A stretch of 64,000 nucleotides of DNA, from positions 2,418,127-2,482,126 of the forward strand of contig OY282448.1 of the NCBI GenBank assembly GCA_958296175.1, written 5' to 3'. Made by a program: the position numbers and the translations under genes. The number at the start of each line of letters is the position of its first letter. The stretch's first letter is position 1. Below the pieces are notes generated by a model that saw nothing but the letters and a program-made list of their open reading frames with translations, was not told where the DNA came from and did not search any database. The stretch is from an uncultured Chloroflexota bacterium (lineage in GTDB: Bacteria; Chloroflexota; UBA11872). This document shows positions 43,803-53,111 of the stretch, piece by piece.

Positions 43803-45092
43803 TCAGGCGGGCGGGGAGGCGCTGAGGTCGTCCAGGACGTGCAGCGCGGCGGCGGTGATCTGGAAGGACTCGAGCAGCGCGTCCACGTCGATGGCGCTGG
43901 GGCCGCTGCGGGTGACGAAGACGTAGGGAATCCCGCGCGCCGCGAACACGTCGTGGTCGCCGCGGCCGATCCCGAAGCCTTCGCTGACGCGCAGGTCGGT
44001 TCCGACGGCCGTCAGGCGCGCGTCCAGCGGCCGGCGCAGCTCTGGCGAAGCGCCCACGCGCAACGGGCGCGGACGGCCGGGCCGCTCGAACGTGAGCACC
44101 GCGTCGATCGACGCAAGGTCGGCCTCGGACAGCGACGCCAGATACCAGCGGCTGCCCACATAGCCGCGGTGCGTGGCGTCGACCGCGATGAAGTCGATGG
44201 CATGCCGCGTGCCGGCGGCGGCGAAGCGCGCCAGTTCGAGCAGCAGCGCCAGGCCGTCGGCGTTGGCGCCCGGGTGTGGGGCGTCCGGCGGCGCGTCGGC
44301 CGGCGTGGCTACGACGATGCGGCGCCGCGATGCGCCCGCGTGATGCGCCACCACGTTGGCGCCGGCAAACGACCGGGGCGGCTGCGATACGTCCACACGC
44401 GCCTGCGCGTTCCCGCCGTCCGCCCGAACCGAGACTGCGGCGCCCGCCTCCTGGGTGATCGTGACGGCGGGAATCGACGACGGCCGGGTCAGCGTGGCGT
44501 ATGGGAATCCCAGACGATTGTTGTAGACGATGACGGCCACGGCGCCGGCCTCCGCCAGAGCCTGCACGGTGACCCGAAACGGCGTGGTGCTGCGAGCGAC
44601 CAGCGCCACGGCGCCGCGCAGGTTGGACCCGTGGACCCTGCCGTCACGCTCCACCTGCGCCGGACGGAGCGGGCCTTCGGCAGCGCCGACCGCCGAATAG
44701 AGCATCCCCGCCGCCAGCACGAATTCGCCGTCGACGCGCACGCTGACCGAAGGAAAATCGCGGCCGGTGGCCAGGAAGGGCCGCAGCGCGGCGTCGATGC
44801 CCACGGCGTCGAACGCGCGCACGAGCGCGCCGCCCAGCGCCGAGCCGCGCAACGACGACGCGGCGTCCAGGCGCGCAAATGCGGCCGCGTCGGCGCGCAG
44901 ACGCGCCCGCCGCGGCGCCAGGCCGCCTGGCGGCGCGCTGGCCGCCTGACGGACGTCGGAGGCGCCGCTCCCGGCGGCCGGCGCCGGCACCCCGTGGGGT
45001 TCTGCTGGACCGCGGCGGACGCCGCACGCCGCAGTTACTACCGCGGCGGCCGCAACCGCCGCAACCGCGCGCCGCGGCAGTGGACGTCGCAT
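43803..45092 (-). CDS. Lipoprotein with a PA domain and a degenerate M28-peptidase domain
   Basis: A 429-residue exported protein. Residues 1-22 form a lipoprotein signal with lipobox VTAAC (Cys near 20). A PA domain spans about 145-255 (NLRGAVALVARST, AEAGAVAVIVYNN, IPAVTIT). The rest has the M28 shape: LLLELARFA, YVGSRWYLASL, GDHDVFAARGIPYVFV. The zinc site is lost, since the HxD region reads ATPADAP, the GAnDNaSG loop is shortened to GANADGL, and the EE pair is TH. The start ATG at 45092 overlaps a plus-strand ATG at 45091. It may bind rather than cleave peptides. Confidence 0.75.
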   Translation of the reverse strand: MRRPLPRRAVAAVAAAAVVTAACGVRRGPAEPHGVPAPAAGSGASDVRQAASAPPGGLAPRRARLRADAAAFARLDAASSLRGSALGGALVRAFDAVGIDAALRPFLATGRDFPSVSVRVDGEFVLAAGMLYSAVGAAEGPLRPAQVERDGRVHGSNLRGAVALVARSTTPFRVTVQALAEAGAVAVIVYNNRLGFPYATLTRPSSIPAVTITQEAGAAVSVRADGGNAQARVDVSQPPRSFAGANVVAHHAGASRRRIVVATPADAPPDAPHPGANADGLALLLELARFAAAGTRHAIDFIAVDATHRGYVGSRWYLASLSEADLASIDAVLTFERPGRPRPLRVGASPELRRPLDARLTAVGTDLRVSEGFGIGRGDHDVFAARGIPYVFVTRSGPSAIDVDALLESFQITAAALHVLDDLSASPPA

Positions 45093-45168
45093 GGGCGATT
45101 CTATGCAGCGCGGGTCGGGCGTCTGTGACAATCGTCCCGCCAAGACGACCGGGGGGCGCGGCGCGCGC

Positions 45169-46110
45169 GTGTCCGACGTGGATTCGACGGTGTCGGCGCC
45201 AAACCTGACGCTCAGCGCCCTGCCGGGGGTGCGCGTGGGCCACTGGACGCATCGCGCGGCTGGCACGGGGTGCACGGTCGTGCGCTTCGACCCGGCGGCG
45301 CAGGCCGCGGTGGTGGTGCGCGGCTCGGCCCCCGGCACGCGCGAAACGGACGCGCTGCACCCTGGCGGGCTGGCCGCGCGGGCCGACGCCCTGCTGCTCA
45401 CGGGCGGAAGTGCGTTTGGTCTGGCGGCGGCGCACGGGGTGATGCAGCGGCTGGAAGCCGAGGGCCGCGGGTTTCCCACGACGGCCGGCCCCGTGCCTAT
45501 CGTGCCCGCGGCCGTGATCTACGACCTTGCCGTGGGCGATCCGGCCGTGCGCCCTGACGCTGACGCGGGCGCCGCGGCCCTGGCCGCGGCCAGCGGCCAG
45601 CCCGTGCCGCAAGGCGCCATTGGCGCCGGGACCGGCGCCGCGGTTGGAACCGGCGCGCTGCGCGTGAAGGGCGGGCTGGGCAGTTCCCTGGGGCGCGTCG
45701 GCGGCGTGCTGGTGGGAGCGCTTGCGGTCGTCAATGCCGCCGGGGCGGTGTACGACCCGCGCACCGGACGCCGCGTGGGCGGCGGCTACGCGGGCGGCGC
45801 GGCCTCGTTCGGCCAGCACACGACCATTGGCGTGGTGGCGGTGAGCGCACGGCTGGAGCGCTGGCAGCTGCACAAGATTGCCGACATGGCGCACGACGGA
45901 CTGGCGCGGGCGGTGCGTCCGGCGCACGGCATGTTCGACGGCGACGCCATCTTTGCCGCCGCGGTCGGCGACTCGGCGGTCGGCGAATCCGAGAGCGGCG
46001 TCGATATCACGACCCTGGGCGACGCCGCGGCTGCGGCCTTCGCCGACGCCGTACTGAATGGCGTGCGGCGCGCGCGGGCGGCCTACGGACTGCGGGCGGC
46101 CGCCTCGTGA
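45169..46110 (+). CDS. Peptidase family S58 (P1/DmpA-type) aminopeptidase
   Basis: N-terminal-nucleophile aminopeptidase family (L-aminopeptidase/D-esterase). The 313-residue product has LPGVRVGHWT, CTVVRF, GSAPGTRETDAL, LLTGGSAFGLAAAHGVM, IGAGTGAAVG and RVKGGLGSS, then HTTIGVVAV near residue 225 at the self-cleavage site. Most relatives have NTT there, so the residue before the Thr nucleophile is His instead of Asn. GTG 45169 after a G6 run was preferred over ATG 45091, which would overlap the divergent lipoprotein start. The stop overlaps the next gene by four bases. Confidence 0.85.
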   Translation: MSDVDSTVSAPNLTLSALPGVRVGHWTHRAAGTGCTVVRFDPAAQAAVVVRGSAPGTRETDALHPGGLAARADALLLTGGSAFGLAAAHGVMQRLEAEGRGFPTTAGPVPIVPAAVIYDLAVGDPAVRPDADAGAAALAAASGQPVPQGAIGAGTGAAVGTGALRVKGGLGSSLGRVGGVLVGALAVVNAAGAVYDPRTGRRVGGGYAGGAASFGQHTTIGVVAVSARLERWQLHKIADMAHDGLARAVRPAHGMFDGDAIFAAAVGDSAVGESESGVDITTLGDAAAAAFADAVLNGVRRARAAYGLRAAAS

Positions 46111-46874
46111 GCCGGGTGGTGGCGTTGCTCACGGACTTCGGCCTCGGCGATCCGTATGCTGGCCAGGTCGAAGCTGTGCTAGCCGGAGCGAGCAACGCGC
46201 GGATTGTGCATCTCACGCATAGCGTCCCTGCCCACCAGATCGCGCTGGGCGCACACGTCGTCGATGCCTCGCTGGACCTGCTGCCGGCGGGCGCGGTGAT
46301 GCTGGGGGTGGTCGACCCGGGGGTCGGAACCGAGCGGCGCGGGCTGATCGTGCGGCGCGGCGGACGCTGGCTGGTCGGCCCCGACAACGGGCTGCTGACG
46401 CCTGCGTGCGGGCCGGTGGAGGCCTGGGCGTTGCATCGACCCGAGGCCTGGCGTCCAACGGTTACGCCGACGTTCCATGCGCGGGACGTCTTTGCGCCCG
46501 TCGCGGCGCGTCTGGCGAACTACGCGCGCCCCGAGCAGCTTGGACGCGCCATCGACGATCCGCAACGGATCGACCGCCCGCGCGCCAGCATCGACGGCGG
46601 CGCGGCGCGAGGCGAGATCGTGCACGTCGATTCGTTCGGCAACCTGGTCTCCAACGTCCCGGCGTCGTTCGTGCGCGGGGCGTGGACGATCGAGACGCGG
46701 GTGGGCGGCCTTCGAATCGACGGCCTGTCCGTCACCTACGGCTCGGGCGGCGATGCGGTGGCGCTGGTCGGCAGTTGGAATCTGCTGGAAATCGCCGTCC
46801 CAGGCGCGTCGGCCGCCGCACGGCTGGGCTGCGGCGCGGGCGATTCCGTGATGGTTTCCCGCAGGCGGCGCTGA
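46107..46874 (+). CDS. SAM hydrolase (SAM hydroxide adenosyltransferase, DUF62 family)
   Basis: Hydrolyses S-adenosylmethionine to adenosine and methionine; the fold is shared with fluorinase and chlorinase. The 255-residue protein has LTDFGLGDPYAGQV at the N terminus, DPGVGTERRG and TFHARDVFAP with the Asp-Arg-His set of the family, PDNGLL and HVDSFGNLVSNV. The residues fit the hydrolase group rather than a halogenase, which is an inference from motifs. GTG 46107 overlaps the S58 stop. Confidence 0.88.
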   Translation: MSRVVALLTDFGLGDPYAGQVEAVLAGASNARIVHLTHSVPAHQIALGAHVVDASLDLLPAGAVMLGVVDPGVGTERRGLIVRRGGRWLVGPDNGLLTPACGPVEAWALHRPEAWRPTVTPTFHARDVFAPVAARLANYARPEQLGRAIDDPQRIDRPRASIDGGAARGEIVHVDSFGNLVSNVPASFVRGAWTIETRVGGLRIDGLSVTYGSGGDAVALVGSWNLLEIAVPGASAAARLGCGAGDSVMVSRRRR

Positions 46875-46982
46875 GCGGTGCGCAGGAACCCGGCGGCCGG
46901 CGCCGACGCTTCGCCGGCGGGCTCGACGTCCTGGCTTCGGCGGGCTGCTGCGGGCGGCCAGCGGCCGGCGAGACCCGTCTAG

Positions 46983-47618
46983 ATGCTCCTGACCCTCGCG
47001 TCCGACCCGCAGCAGTTCCTGATCGTGGCCATCGCGTTCATCGCCGCGATCGTGCTGCACGAGGCCAGCCACGCGCTGGCGGCCACCTGGCTCGGCGACG
47101 ACCTGCCGCGTCTGCAGGGCCGCGTGACGCTCAACCCGCTCAAGCATCTGGACCCGCTGGGCACCATCATGATCGTGATCGCCCCGTTCGGGTGGGGGCG
47201 GCCCGTGCTGGTGAACCCCTACCGGCTGCGCTACGGCCCGAACCGGGGGATGGCGCTGGTGGCGGCGGCGGGGCCGGCCTCGAACGTCGCGCTGGCGCTG
47301 GTGCTCGCCCCGCTGGTGCGGGCGCTGGGCGCCGACGCGGGACCGGACACGCTCTGGCTGGCGCTGGCGCTGGCGCAGATCGTCGCGCTCAACGTCTACC
47401 TGGCCGTGTTCAACATGCTGCCGCTGCCGCCGCTGGACGGCTTCAGCGTGCTGGTTGGGATCGTGTCGCCGGACAACGCGGCGCGGCTGAATACCCTGCG
47501 GTCGTACGGCCCCGGCTTCCTGATCGGGCTCTTCCTGCTGATCTCTTTCTTTCCCAGCCTGCGCGGTATCATCATCTTCCCCGCCAACTTGGCCGTGAGC
47601 CTGCTGCTTGGGAGTTAG
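46983..47618 (+). CDS. Site-2-protease-family (M50) membrane metalloprotease, compact
   Basis: A 211-residue membrane protein with about five hydrophobic segments. HEASH (near 26-30) is the HExxH zinc motif and NMLPLPPLDGF the third-ligand region. There is no PDZ domain, so this is the small YwhC/FtsH-free group of M50 proteases, separate from the larger RseP at 19772. It starts 108 bases after the SAM hydrolase, and its end overlaps the HD gene start. Confidence 0.88.
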   Translation: MLLTLASDPQQFLIVAIAFIAAIVLHEASHALAATWLGDDLPRLQGRVTLNPLKHLDPLGTIMIVIAPFGWGRPVLVNPYRLRYGPNRGMALVAAAGPASNVALALVLAPLVRALGADAGPDTLWLALALAQIVALNVYLAVFNMLPLPPLDGFSVLVGIVSPDNAARLNTLRSYGPGFLIGLFLLISFFPSLRGIIIFPANLAVSLLLGS

Positions 47619-48096
47619 GTACCGGCTGCGCCAGGGCCTGGCGTATTTCGATCCGCGCGTGCCGGCGGCGGAGCGCGCCGCGGCGCTGGCGCTGCTGAGC
47701 GACGACGAACAGACGCTGTTTCGTCGGCTGGCGCCGGTGGATCAGCGGCACTCGCTGGCCGTGTACCGCGCCGCCGCGGCCGAGCGCCCTGACGATTCCG
47801 CGCTGCAGGCCGCGGCGATGCTGCACGACGTGGGCAAGGGGCGGCCGGGGATTCTGGACCGCGCCCTGCTGACGCTGGTGGAGGAGAACGCGCCCTGGCT
47901 GCTGTTGCGCTGGCTGCGGCGGCCGGCCGCGTCGCGCCGAGGGCGTATCGCCCGGCTGGCGCGGCACACCGAGGCGAGCGCGCGCTTCGCCGAGCTGGCC
48001 CAGGCGCATCCCGCGGTGGTGGATACGCTGCGCAGCTACGGTTTCCGCGAGCATGCGCGGGGCCGATTGCTCGCCGAGCTCGACGCCGAGCGATGA
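47608..48096 (+). CDS. HD-domain protein, small
   Basis: A 162-residue product with an HD phosphohydrolase-like pattern: a His in DQRHSLAVY, MLHDVGKG (HD pair) near 70-77 and another His in LARHTEAS. Such proteins act on nucleotides or cyclic dinucleotides; no partner domain gives specificity. The last catalytic Asp is not obvious. Start TTG 47608 overlaps the M50 stop by about ten bases; its stop overlaps scpA by four (ATGA). Confidence 0.75.
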   Translation: MGVRYRLRQGLAYFDPRVPAAERAAALALLSDDEQTLFRRLAPVDQRHSLAVYRAAAAERPDDSALQAAAMLHDVGKGRPGILDRALLTLVEENAPWLLLRWLRRPAASRRGRIARLARHTEASARFAELAQAHPAVVDTLRSYGFREHARGRLLAELDAER

Positions 48097-48851
48097 CCGC
48101 GTCCTGGGGGCGCGCGGGACAGCCGAGCGCGCTCGGCGGGTTTGCCATCGACATCGACGACTTCGAAGGCCCGTTCGACCTGTTGCTGCGCCTGATCGAG
48201 ACGCAGGGCCTGGACATCACTGGCGTGTCCTTGCTGGCGGTTACCGATCAGTTCATCGCGTACACGGCGTCGATGCGCGATCGGTTCGCCGAGGCGGCCT
48301 CGGAGTTCCTGCTGGTCGCGTCGCGGCTGGCGCTGCTGAAGTCGCGCGCGCTGCTGCCGCGGCTCGCGCCCGAGGACGACGGCGAGACCCTGGACGACCT
48401 GGCCGAACGGCTGCGAGTCTATGCGGCGTTCAAGACGCTGGCCGCCCAGCTGGACGAGCAGCTGGACGCCGGACGCGCATCGTACGTACGCGCGGCCGCG
48501 GTGGACCTGCCCGACCCCGAGCCGGCGGCGGGCGAAGGCGACCTGGCGAAACTGCTCGCCGCCATGCAGCGCCTGGCGCAGGGCGCGCCCGCCCGTGAAG
48601 GATCGATCGCAGCGCCGGCGCGGGAATACCCGGTCCCTGCGAAAATCCGTCAGATCGAGGCGCTGCTCGCCGCGCGGCGGTCCGTCAGCTTCGAGGCGCT
48701 CGCCGCCGCCTGCGCGTCGCGCGCGGAGGTGGTGGCCACGTTCCTGGCCGTGTTGCACGTCGTCACGCACGGCACGGCGACCGTCCAGCAGGCCGAGCAC
48801 TTTGGGCCCATCACGCTGACGGCGGCGCGGGCGTCCGCCCCAGCGTCGTGA
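48093..48851 (+). CDS. scpA: Segregation and condensation protein A
   Basis: Kleisin subunit bridging the SMC heads in the condensin complex. The 252-residue protein has FEGPFDLLLRLIE near the N terminus, LDITGVSLLAVTDQF, ASEFLLVASRLALLKSRALLP (SMC neck-binding helices), and a C-terminal winged helix (SVSFEALAAAC, VVATFLAVLHVV). ATG 48093 overlaps the HD gene. scpB follows with a GTGA overlap, as is usual. Confidence 0.94.
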   Translation: MTASWGRAGQPSALGGFAIDIDDFEGPFDLLLRLIETQGLDITGVSLLAVTDQFIAYTASMRDRFAEAASEFLLVASRLALLKSRALLPRLAPEDDGETLDDLAERLRVYAAFKTLAAQLDEQLDAGRASYVRAAAVDLPDPEPAAGEGDLAKLLAAMQRLAQGAPAREGSIAAPAREYPVPAKIRQIEALLAARRSVSFEALAAACASRAEVVATFLAVLHVVTHGTATVQQAEHFGPITLTAARASAPAS

Positions 48852-49423
48852 ACCAGCGCGCCGGTCCGAACGCCGCGCCCGACCCGACGGCGCCCGTGGA
48901 CGACTTCGGGCTGACGCGCACGGTGGAAGCTTCGCTGTTCGTCGCCGACCGCGCCCTTTCGGCGGACGAGCTGGCGGACGCGGTCGGCGCTTCGCCGGCG
49001 GAGGTGCAGGGCGCCCTGCGGCTGCTGACCGAGCATTACCGCGCGCGGGGCGTGGTGGTGCTGGAGCACCGCGGGACGTTCCGCATGGCGTCGGCGCCGG
49101 ATCTGGCCGACACGTGCCGCCGTCTGCTGGGACTTGGCCAGCGCACGCGCCTGTCGCAGGCGGCCCTGGAAACGCTGGGCATCGTGGCCTACCGGCAGAA
49201 CGTCACGCGCGCCGACATCGACCGCATCCGCGGCGTCGACTCGGACAGCCCGCTGGCCACGCTGCTGGCACGCAACCTGATCCGCGAAGCGGGCCGCCTG
49301 GACGCGCCGGGCCGTCCCGCCATCTTCGAGACGACGGAAACGTTCCTGGCCTACTTCGGGGTAACGTCGCTGGACGAACTGCCGGCGCTGGAATTGCCGG
49401 CCGAGCGGCGCACCGCGGAGTAG
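48848..49423 (+). CDS. scpB: Segregation and condensation protein B
   Basis: Winged-helix dimer that binds the ScpA kleisin. The 191-residue product has LTRTVEASLFVADRALSADELA, GVVVLEHRGTFRMASAPD, RLSQAALETLGIVAYRQNVTRADIDRIRGVDS and NLIREAGRLDAPGRPAIFETT, all standard. GTG 48848 overlaps scpA. It converges with rpsI, 22 bp apart, across a CGGCC-GAC-GGCCG dyad (49428-49440) that might end transcription. Confidence 0.94.
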   Translation: MNQRAGPNAAPDPTAPVDDFGLTRTVEASLFVADRALSADELADAVGASPAEVQGALRLLTEHYRARGVVVLEHRGTFRMASAPDLADTCRRLLGLGQRTRLSQAALETLGIVAYRQNVTRADIDRIRGVDSDSPLATLLARNLIREAGRLDAPGRPAIFETTETFLAYFGVTSLDELPALELPAERRTAE

Positions 49424-49445
49424 CCGCGGCCGACGGCCGGCGCGG

Positions 49446-49841
49446 CTAACGCTTGGTGAACTGCTTGGCTTTGCGGGCGCGCACCAGGCCGGGCTTCTTG
49501 CGTTCCTTGGCGCGCGGGTCGCGGGTGAGCATGCCGGCTTGCTTGAGCTTGGGGCGGGTTTCCATGTCCATGGCCACCAGCGCGCGCGCGAGGCCGAGGC
49601 GAATGGCGCCGGCCTGCCCCTTGGTGCCGCCGCCCGTGACGCGCGCCGAAATCCCAACGGAGACTTCCTCCAGGATGCGCAGCGGCTCCAGCGCGTGAAA
49701 GCGATGGTCGGGCACGGCGAAGAATTCCTGGATCGGGCGGCCGTTGACCACGAACGCGCTGTGCCCCGGGTAGACCCGCACTTGCGCAATCGCGGCCTTG
49801 CGGCGCCCCAGTCCGTAGTGGTAGTTGCCTTCGAGCGTCAT
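49446..49841 (-). CDS. rpsI: Small ribosomal subunit protein S9
   Basis: The 131-residue product matches S9: [39 protein letters not shown], and the C-terminal basic tail ending in KQFTKR, the residues that reach the P-site tRNA. Its ATG overlaps the rplM stop by four bases (ATGA). Last gene of the minus-strand ribosomal superoperon. Confidence 0.97.
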   Translation of the reverse strand: MTLEGNYHYGLGRRKAAIAQVRVYPGHSAFVVNGRPIQEFFAVPDHRFHALEPLRILEEVSVGISARVTGGGTKGQAGAIRLGLARALVAMDMETRPKLKQAGMLTRDPRAKERKKPGLVRARKAKQFTKR

Positions 49842-50248
49842 GCGCCAACCTCAATCGTATCGGGACGCTGGGCGTGATGGGTGTGCTCGGCGCCGGCGTA
49901 GACGCGCAGGCGTTTGAGGGCGCGGCGGCCGAGCGCGTTCTTGGGCAGCATGCCGCGCACGGCGTGCCGAATCACGTCTTCGGGCCGCGCGGCCAGCATG
50001 TCGTCCAGCCGGGTCTTGCGCAGCCCGCCGGGATAGCCGCTGTGCCGGTAGTAGAACTTCTGCTCCAGCTTGCGGCCGGTCAGGCGAATCTTTGCGGCGT
50101 TGAGGATGATGACGCCCGCGCCGTTGTCGACGTTCGGGGCGTACGTCGGCAGGTCTTTCCCGCGCAACACGTGCGCGACGCGCGTGGCCAAACGCCCCAG
50201 CACCTGCCCGGAGGCGTCCACGGTAACCCAACGTCGATCCTGCGGCAT
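49838..50248 (-). CDS. rplM: Large ribosomal subunit protein L13
   Basis: The 136-residue product has [54 protein letters not shown] and [21 protein letters not shown], all L13 landmarks. ATG overlaps the truA stop by one base (TAATG). Pairs with rpsI as in most bacteria. Confidence 0.97.
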   Translation of the reverse strand: MPQDRRWVTVDASGQVLGRLATRVAHVLRGKDLPTYAPNVDNGAGVIILNAAKIRLTGRKLEQKFYYRHSGYPGGLRKTRLDDMLAARPEDVIRHAVRGMLPKNALGRRALKRLRVYAGAEHTHHAQRPDTIEVGA

Positions 50249-51069
50249 TACTCGCGCCCTGCGGCGCTCACGAGCGCCGGAAGCTGGGCGGCGTTTCCAC
50301 CCAGCCGCTGATTGTACCGAGGCGCGTCGTCGGGATACACCACGGTTACGAGCGTCAACCCGTGGGCGGGCGCCGTGCCGCGCACGCGGGACCTGGGCGC
50401 CGGCTGCAGCAAATCGGCCACGGCCTGGGGCGCAAGCGTCCCCAAACCGACGCGCACCAGGGTGTCGACGATGCGGCGCACCATGCGGTAGAGAAACGCG
50501 TTGGCGGCGATGCGCACGAAGACCGACGACCCTTCACGCCAGACTTCGAGGGCGTAAACCTCGCGGCGCGTGCTGGTCTGAGGTCCGGCCGTGAACGCGT
50601 CGAAGTCGTGGCTGCCGACGAGCTGCGCGGCCGCGTCCCGCATGCGCTGCAGGTCGAGCGGCTGCGGCACGTGCCAGTCCCGGGCGCGGTCCAGCGCGGG
50701 GCGCGTTGGCCGTTGGTCGATGCGGTATTCGTACACGCGCGCGGCGGCGCGGCGGCGCGGGTCGAAGTCGGGCGCGGCCGCGGCGAGGTCGGTCACCACC
50801 ACGTCGGCGGGGAGATGCGCGTTCAGCGCCCGCAGCAGCGCGGCGTCGTCCAGCCGCGTCGGCGTGCAAAAAGCGATGACCTGGCCGCGCGCGTGAACGC
50901 CGGCGTCGGTGCGCCCTGCGCCGTGGACCGCGGCGTCGGCGCCGGTGGCGGCGCGGATGGCCGCTTCCAGCACGCCTTGCACGCTGCGAGCCTGGCGCTG
51001 GCGCTGAAACCCCTTGAAGCCGGTCCCGTCGTATTCGACGGTGGCGCGGACGGTGCGGCGCGCGCTCAC
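50248..51069 (-). CDS. truA: tRNA pseudouridine(38-40) synthase
   Basis: Makes pseudouridine at positions 38-40 of the anticodon arm. The 273-residue protein has [14 protein letters not shown], the catalytic Asp in [30 protein letters not shown] and [14 protein letters not shown]. The C terminus has ~20 extra residues. GTG 51069 overlaps rplQ by four bases; insertion between rplQ and rplM is a common arrangement. Confidence 0.95.
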   Translation of the reverse strand: MSARRTVRATVEYDGTGFKGFQRQRQARSVQGVLEAAIRAATGADAAVHGAGRTDAGVHARGQVIAFCTPTRLDDAALLRALNAHLPADVVVTDLAAAAPDFDPRRRAAARVYEYRIDQRPTRPALDRARDWHVPQPLDLQRMRDAAAQLVGSHDFDAFTAGPQTSTRREVYALEVWREGSSVFVRIAANAFLYRMVRRIVDTLVRVGLGTLAPQAVADLLQPAPRSRVRGTAPAHGLTLVTVVYPDDAPRYNQRLGGNAAQLPALVSAAGRE

Positions 51070-51416
51070 ACCAGCTCCATGCGGGCGCGCGGCGCGCCGT
51101 CGCCAAGCCGGGCGCCCAGCCGGCGGATGCGCGTGTAGCCGCCCGCGCGCTCGGCGTATTGGTCGGCCAGGTCGTTGAAGAGCCGTTCGATGACTTCCGG
51201 GTCTGGCAGCCGGGCGATGGCCTGCCGCCGCGCGTGCAGGTCGCCGCGCTTGGCCAGGGTTATCAGCCGGTCGACGTCCGGCCGGATTTCCTTGGCGCGC
51301 GCCAGGGTCGTCTCGATCTGGCTGTGCAGGATCAGGGAGCGGACCAGGCCGCGTTTGAGCGCGCGGCGCTGGGTCGGGCTGCGGCCCAGGTGGCGTCCGC
51401 GCCGTCGGTGGCGCAC
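51066..51416 (-). CDS. rplQ: Large ribosomal subunit protein L17
   Basis: The 116-residue product has GRSPTQRRALKRGLVRSLILHSQIETTLARAKEIRP and the later YTRIRRLGARLGDGAP; both match L17. GTG start at 51416, four bases after rpoA. C-terminal VELV-type end kept as MELV. Confidence 0.96.
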   Translation of the reverse strand: MRHRRRGRHLGRSPTQRRALKRGLVRSLILHSQIETTLARAKEIRPDVDRLITLAKRGDLHARRQAIARLPDPEVIERLFNDLADQYAERAGGYTRIRRLGARLGDGAPRARMELV

Positions 51417-51420
51417 GGCG

Positions 51421-52398
51421 CTACTCCTCCGCGCTCGCTGGCGCGGCGGCGGCCAGCGCCAGGCCGCGCCCGTCCAGCGCCGTCCGAATTTCGTCCACCA
51501 GCCGCTGCCCCATGCCGCGCAGCTCGTAAAGTTCGTCCTCGGTCTTCGCGGCCACGTCCTGAACGGTTTCGATGCCGTGGCGCTTGAGACAGTTCAGGGC
51601 GCGGTTGGAGAGCTGGAGGTCTTCGAGCGGATCGCCTTCGCCTTCGGCTTCGCGCAGGGTCGGCACGGAGATTGCGGCGGCCACGTCCGTGGCTTCGTCC
51701 ACCCCAGCCACCAGCGAGAACGAGTCGACCAACTGGCTGGCGGCGCCGCGCAGCGCGTCCAGGGGTGTGGCGGTGCCGTCCGTCCAGATCTTGATGACCA
51801 GGCGGTCGTACTCCGATTCGCGCCCGACGCGCGCGGACTCGCCGTGGTATTCGACCTTGGTGACCGGGCTGAACACCATGTCCAGCGGGATGACGCCGAT
51901 GGGCAGGCCGGTACGCTCTTCGCTGCCGACGTAGCCCGACCCGTTTTCGACGGTGAACTCGACCCGCAGGCTTCCGTTGTCCGTGAGCGTGGCCAGGGGG
52001 TGCTCCGGGTTGACGATCTCGACGCCGCTGGGCAGTACGATGTCGCCGGCCGTGACCTCGGCCGGGCCTTCGACCTCCAGGTAGCAGACGGACGACTCGG
52101 CCTCATGGGACCGGAGCCGGATGCCTTTGACGTTGAGCAAGAACTCCACCAGGTCTTCGCGCATGTAGTCCAGCGTGCTGAACTCGTGCAGCGCGTTGTC
52201 CACGCGGGCGGTGGCAATGGCCGCGCCCGGCAGCGCCGCCAGGAGCGTGCGGCGCAGCGGGTTGCCCAGGGTGTGGGCGAAGCCGCGGCGCAGCGGCTCG
52301 ATTTGGAAGTGCCCAAAGTCGTCACCCGTCTCCACGGTTTGCACCGCAGGCTGCAGCTCGGCTTCGGACTGCGCCGATTCAACCGGTCCAAGAAACAC
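51421..52398 (-). CDS. rpoA: DNA-directed RNA polymerase subunit alpha
   Basis: Assembles the polymerase core and contacts activators. The 325-residue protein has FQIEPLRRGFAHTLGNPLRRTLL in the N-terminal dimerisation domain, VTAGDIVLPSGVEIVNP, TDGTATPLDALRGAA, and the alpha-CTD with LSNRALNCLKRHGIETVQDV and ELYELRGMGQRLVDEI. GTG 52398 is preceded by AAGGTAAGGG. Lies between rpsD and rplQ as usual. Confidence 0.97.
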   Translation of the reverse strand: MFLGPVESAQSEAELQPAVQTVETGDDFGHFQIEPLRRGFAHTLGNPLRRTLLAALPGAAIATARVDNALHEFSTLDYMREDLVEFLLNVKGIRLRSHEAESSVCYLEVEGPAEVTAGDIVLPSGVEIVNPEHPLATLTDNGSLRVEFTVENGSGYVGSEERTGLPIGVIPLDMVFSPVTKVEYHGESARVGRESEYDRLVIKIWTDGTATPLDALRGAASQLVDSFSLVAGVDEATDVAAAISVPTLREAEGEGDPLEDLQLSNRALNCLKRHGIETVQDVAAKTEDELYELRGMGQRLVDEIRTALDGRGLALAAAAPASAEE

Positions 52399-52451
52399 TG
52401 CTGACCCTTACCTTCCTGTCCGCGATGGTGGAATCCCGCGTCTGGCGTTTG

Positions 52452-53084
52452 CTAGCGCGAGTAAAACTCGACGATGAGCTGTTCGTTGAGCGTGGCGTCG
52501 ATCTGGTCCCGCGCGGGAATCGCGTTGACGCGGCCTTCGAAGGCCTCGACGTCGACGGTCAGCCAGGGCGGGCGGATGAGCGCTTCGGCGCGGTCCATGG
52601 CGTTCTTCACGGCGTCGATGTTGCGGCTCTTGGCGCGCAGGCGAATGGTGTCGCCAACGCTGAGCACCGCCGACGGGATGTCGTGCTTGCGGTTGTTGAG
52701 CTCGACGTGGCCGTGCTGGATGAGCTGGCGGGCGTGCGCGCGGCTGAGGCCCAGGCCCATGCGAAAGGCCACGTTGTCAGCGCGCAGCTCGAGCTGCTGA
52801 AGCAGGCGCTCGCCGCGCGGGCCGCCCAGCTTGCCGGCGTCGCGGTAGTGGCGGCGGAACTGGCGCTCCAGCACGCCGTAAATGCGGCGCGCCTTCTGCT
52901 TTTCGCGCAGCTGAATGGCGTATTCCGTCGGACGGCGGCGGCTGAAGGAGCGCGCGCCGGGCCCGCCGCGGTCGCCGCGGCGTTCGATGGCGCACTTCGG
53001 CGTGTGGCAGCGGTCGCCTTTGAGGAAGAGTTTTTCGCCTTCGCGCCGGCAGAGGCGGCAGACGGGACCGGTGTATCGAGCCAT
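52452..53084 (-). CDS. rpsD: Small ribosomal subunit protein S4 (zinc-binding form)
   Basis: The 210-residue product has an N-terminal zinc site from [10 protein letters not shown] and CHTPKC (four Cys), [11 protein letters not shown], and the S4 RNA-binding domain [34 protein letters not shown]. C+ type S4, with the zinc cysteines intact. Follows rpsK by 27 bp. Confidence 0.96.
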   Translation of the reverse strand: [210 protein letters not shown]

Positions 53085-53111
53085 GCTAGTGCAGCTCCCT
53101 ATGCCCGCGGC

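Noticed and set aside
45091..45168. ATG 45091 as start of the S58 peptidase
   Set aside because: It overlaps base for base with the divergent lipoprotein ATG at 45092, which would leave no room for a promoter; a later GTG fits the family start.
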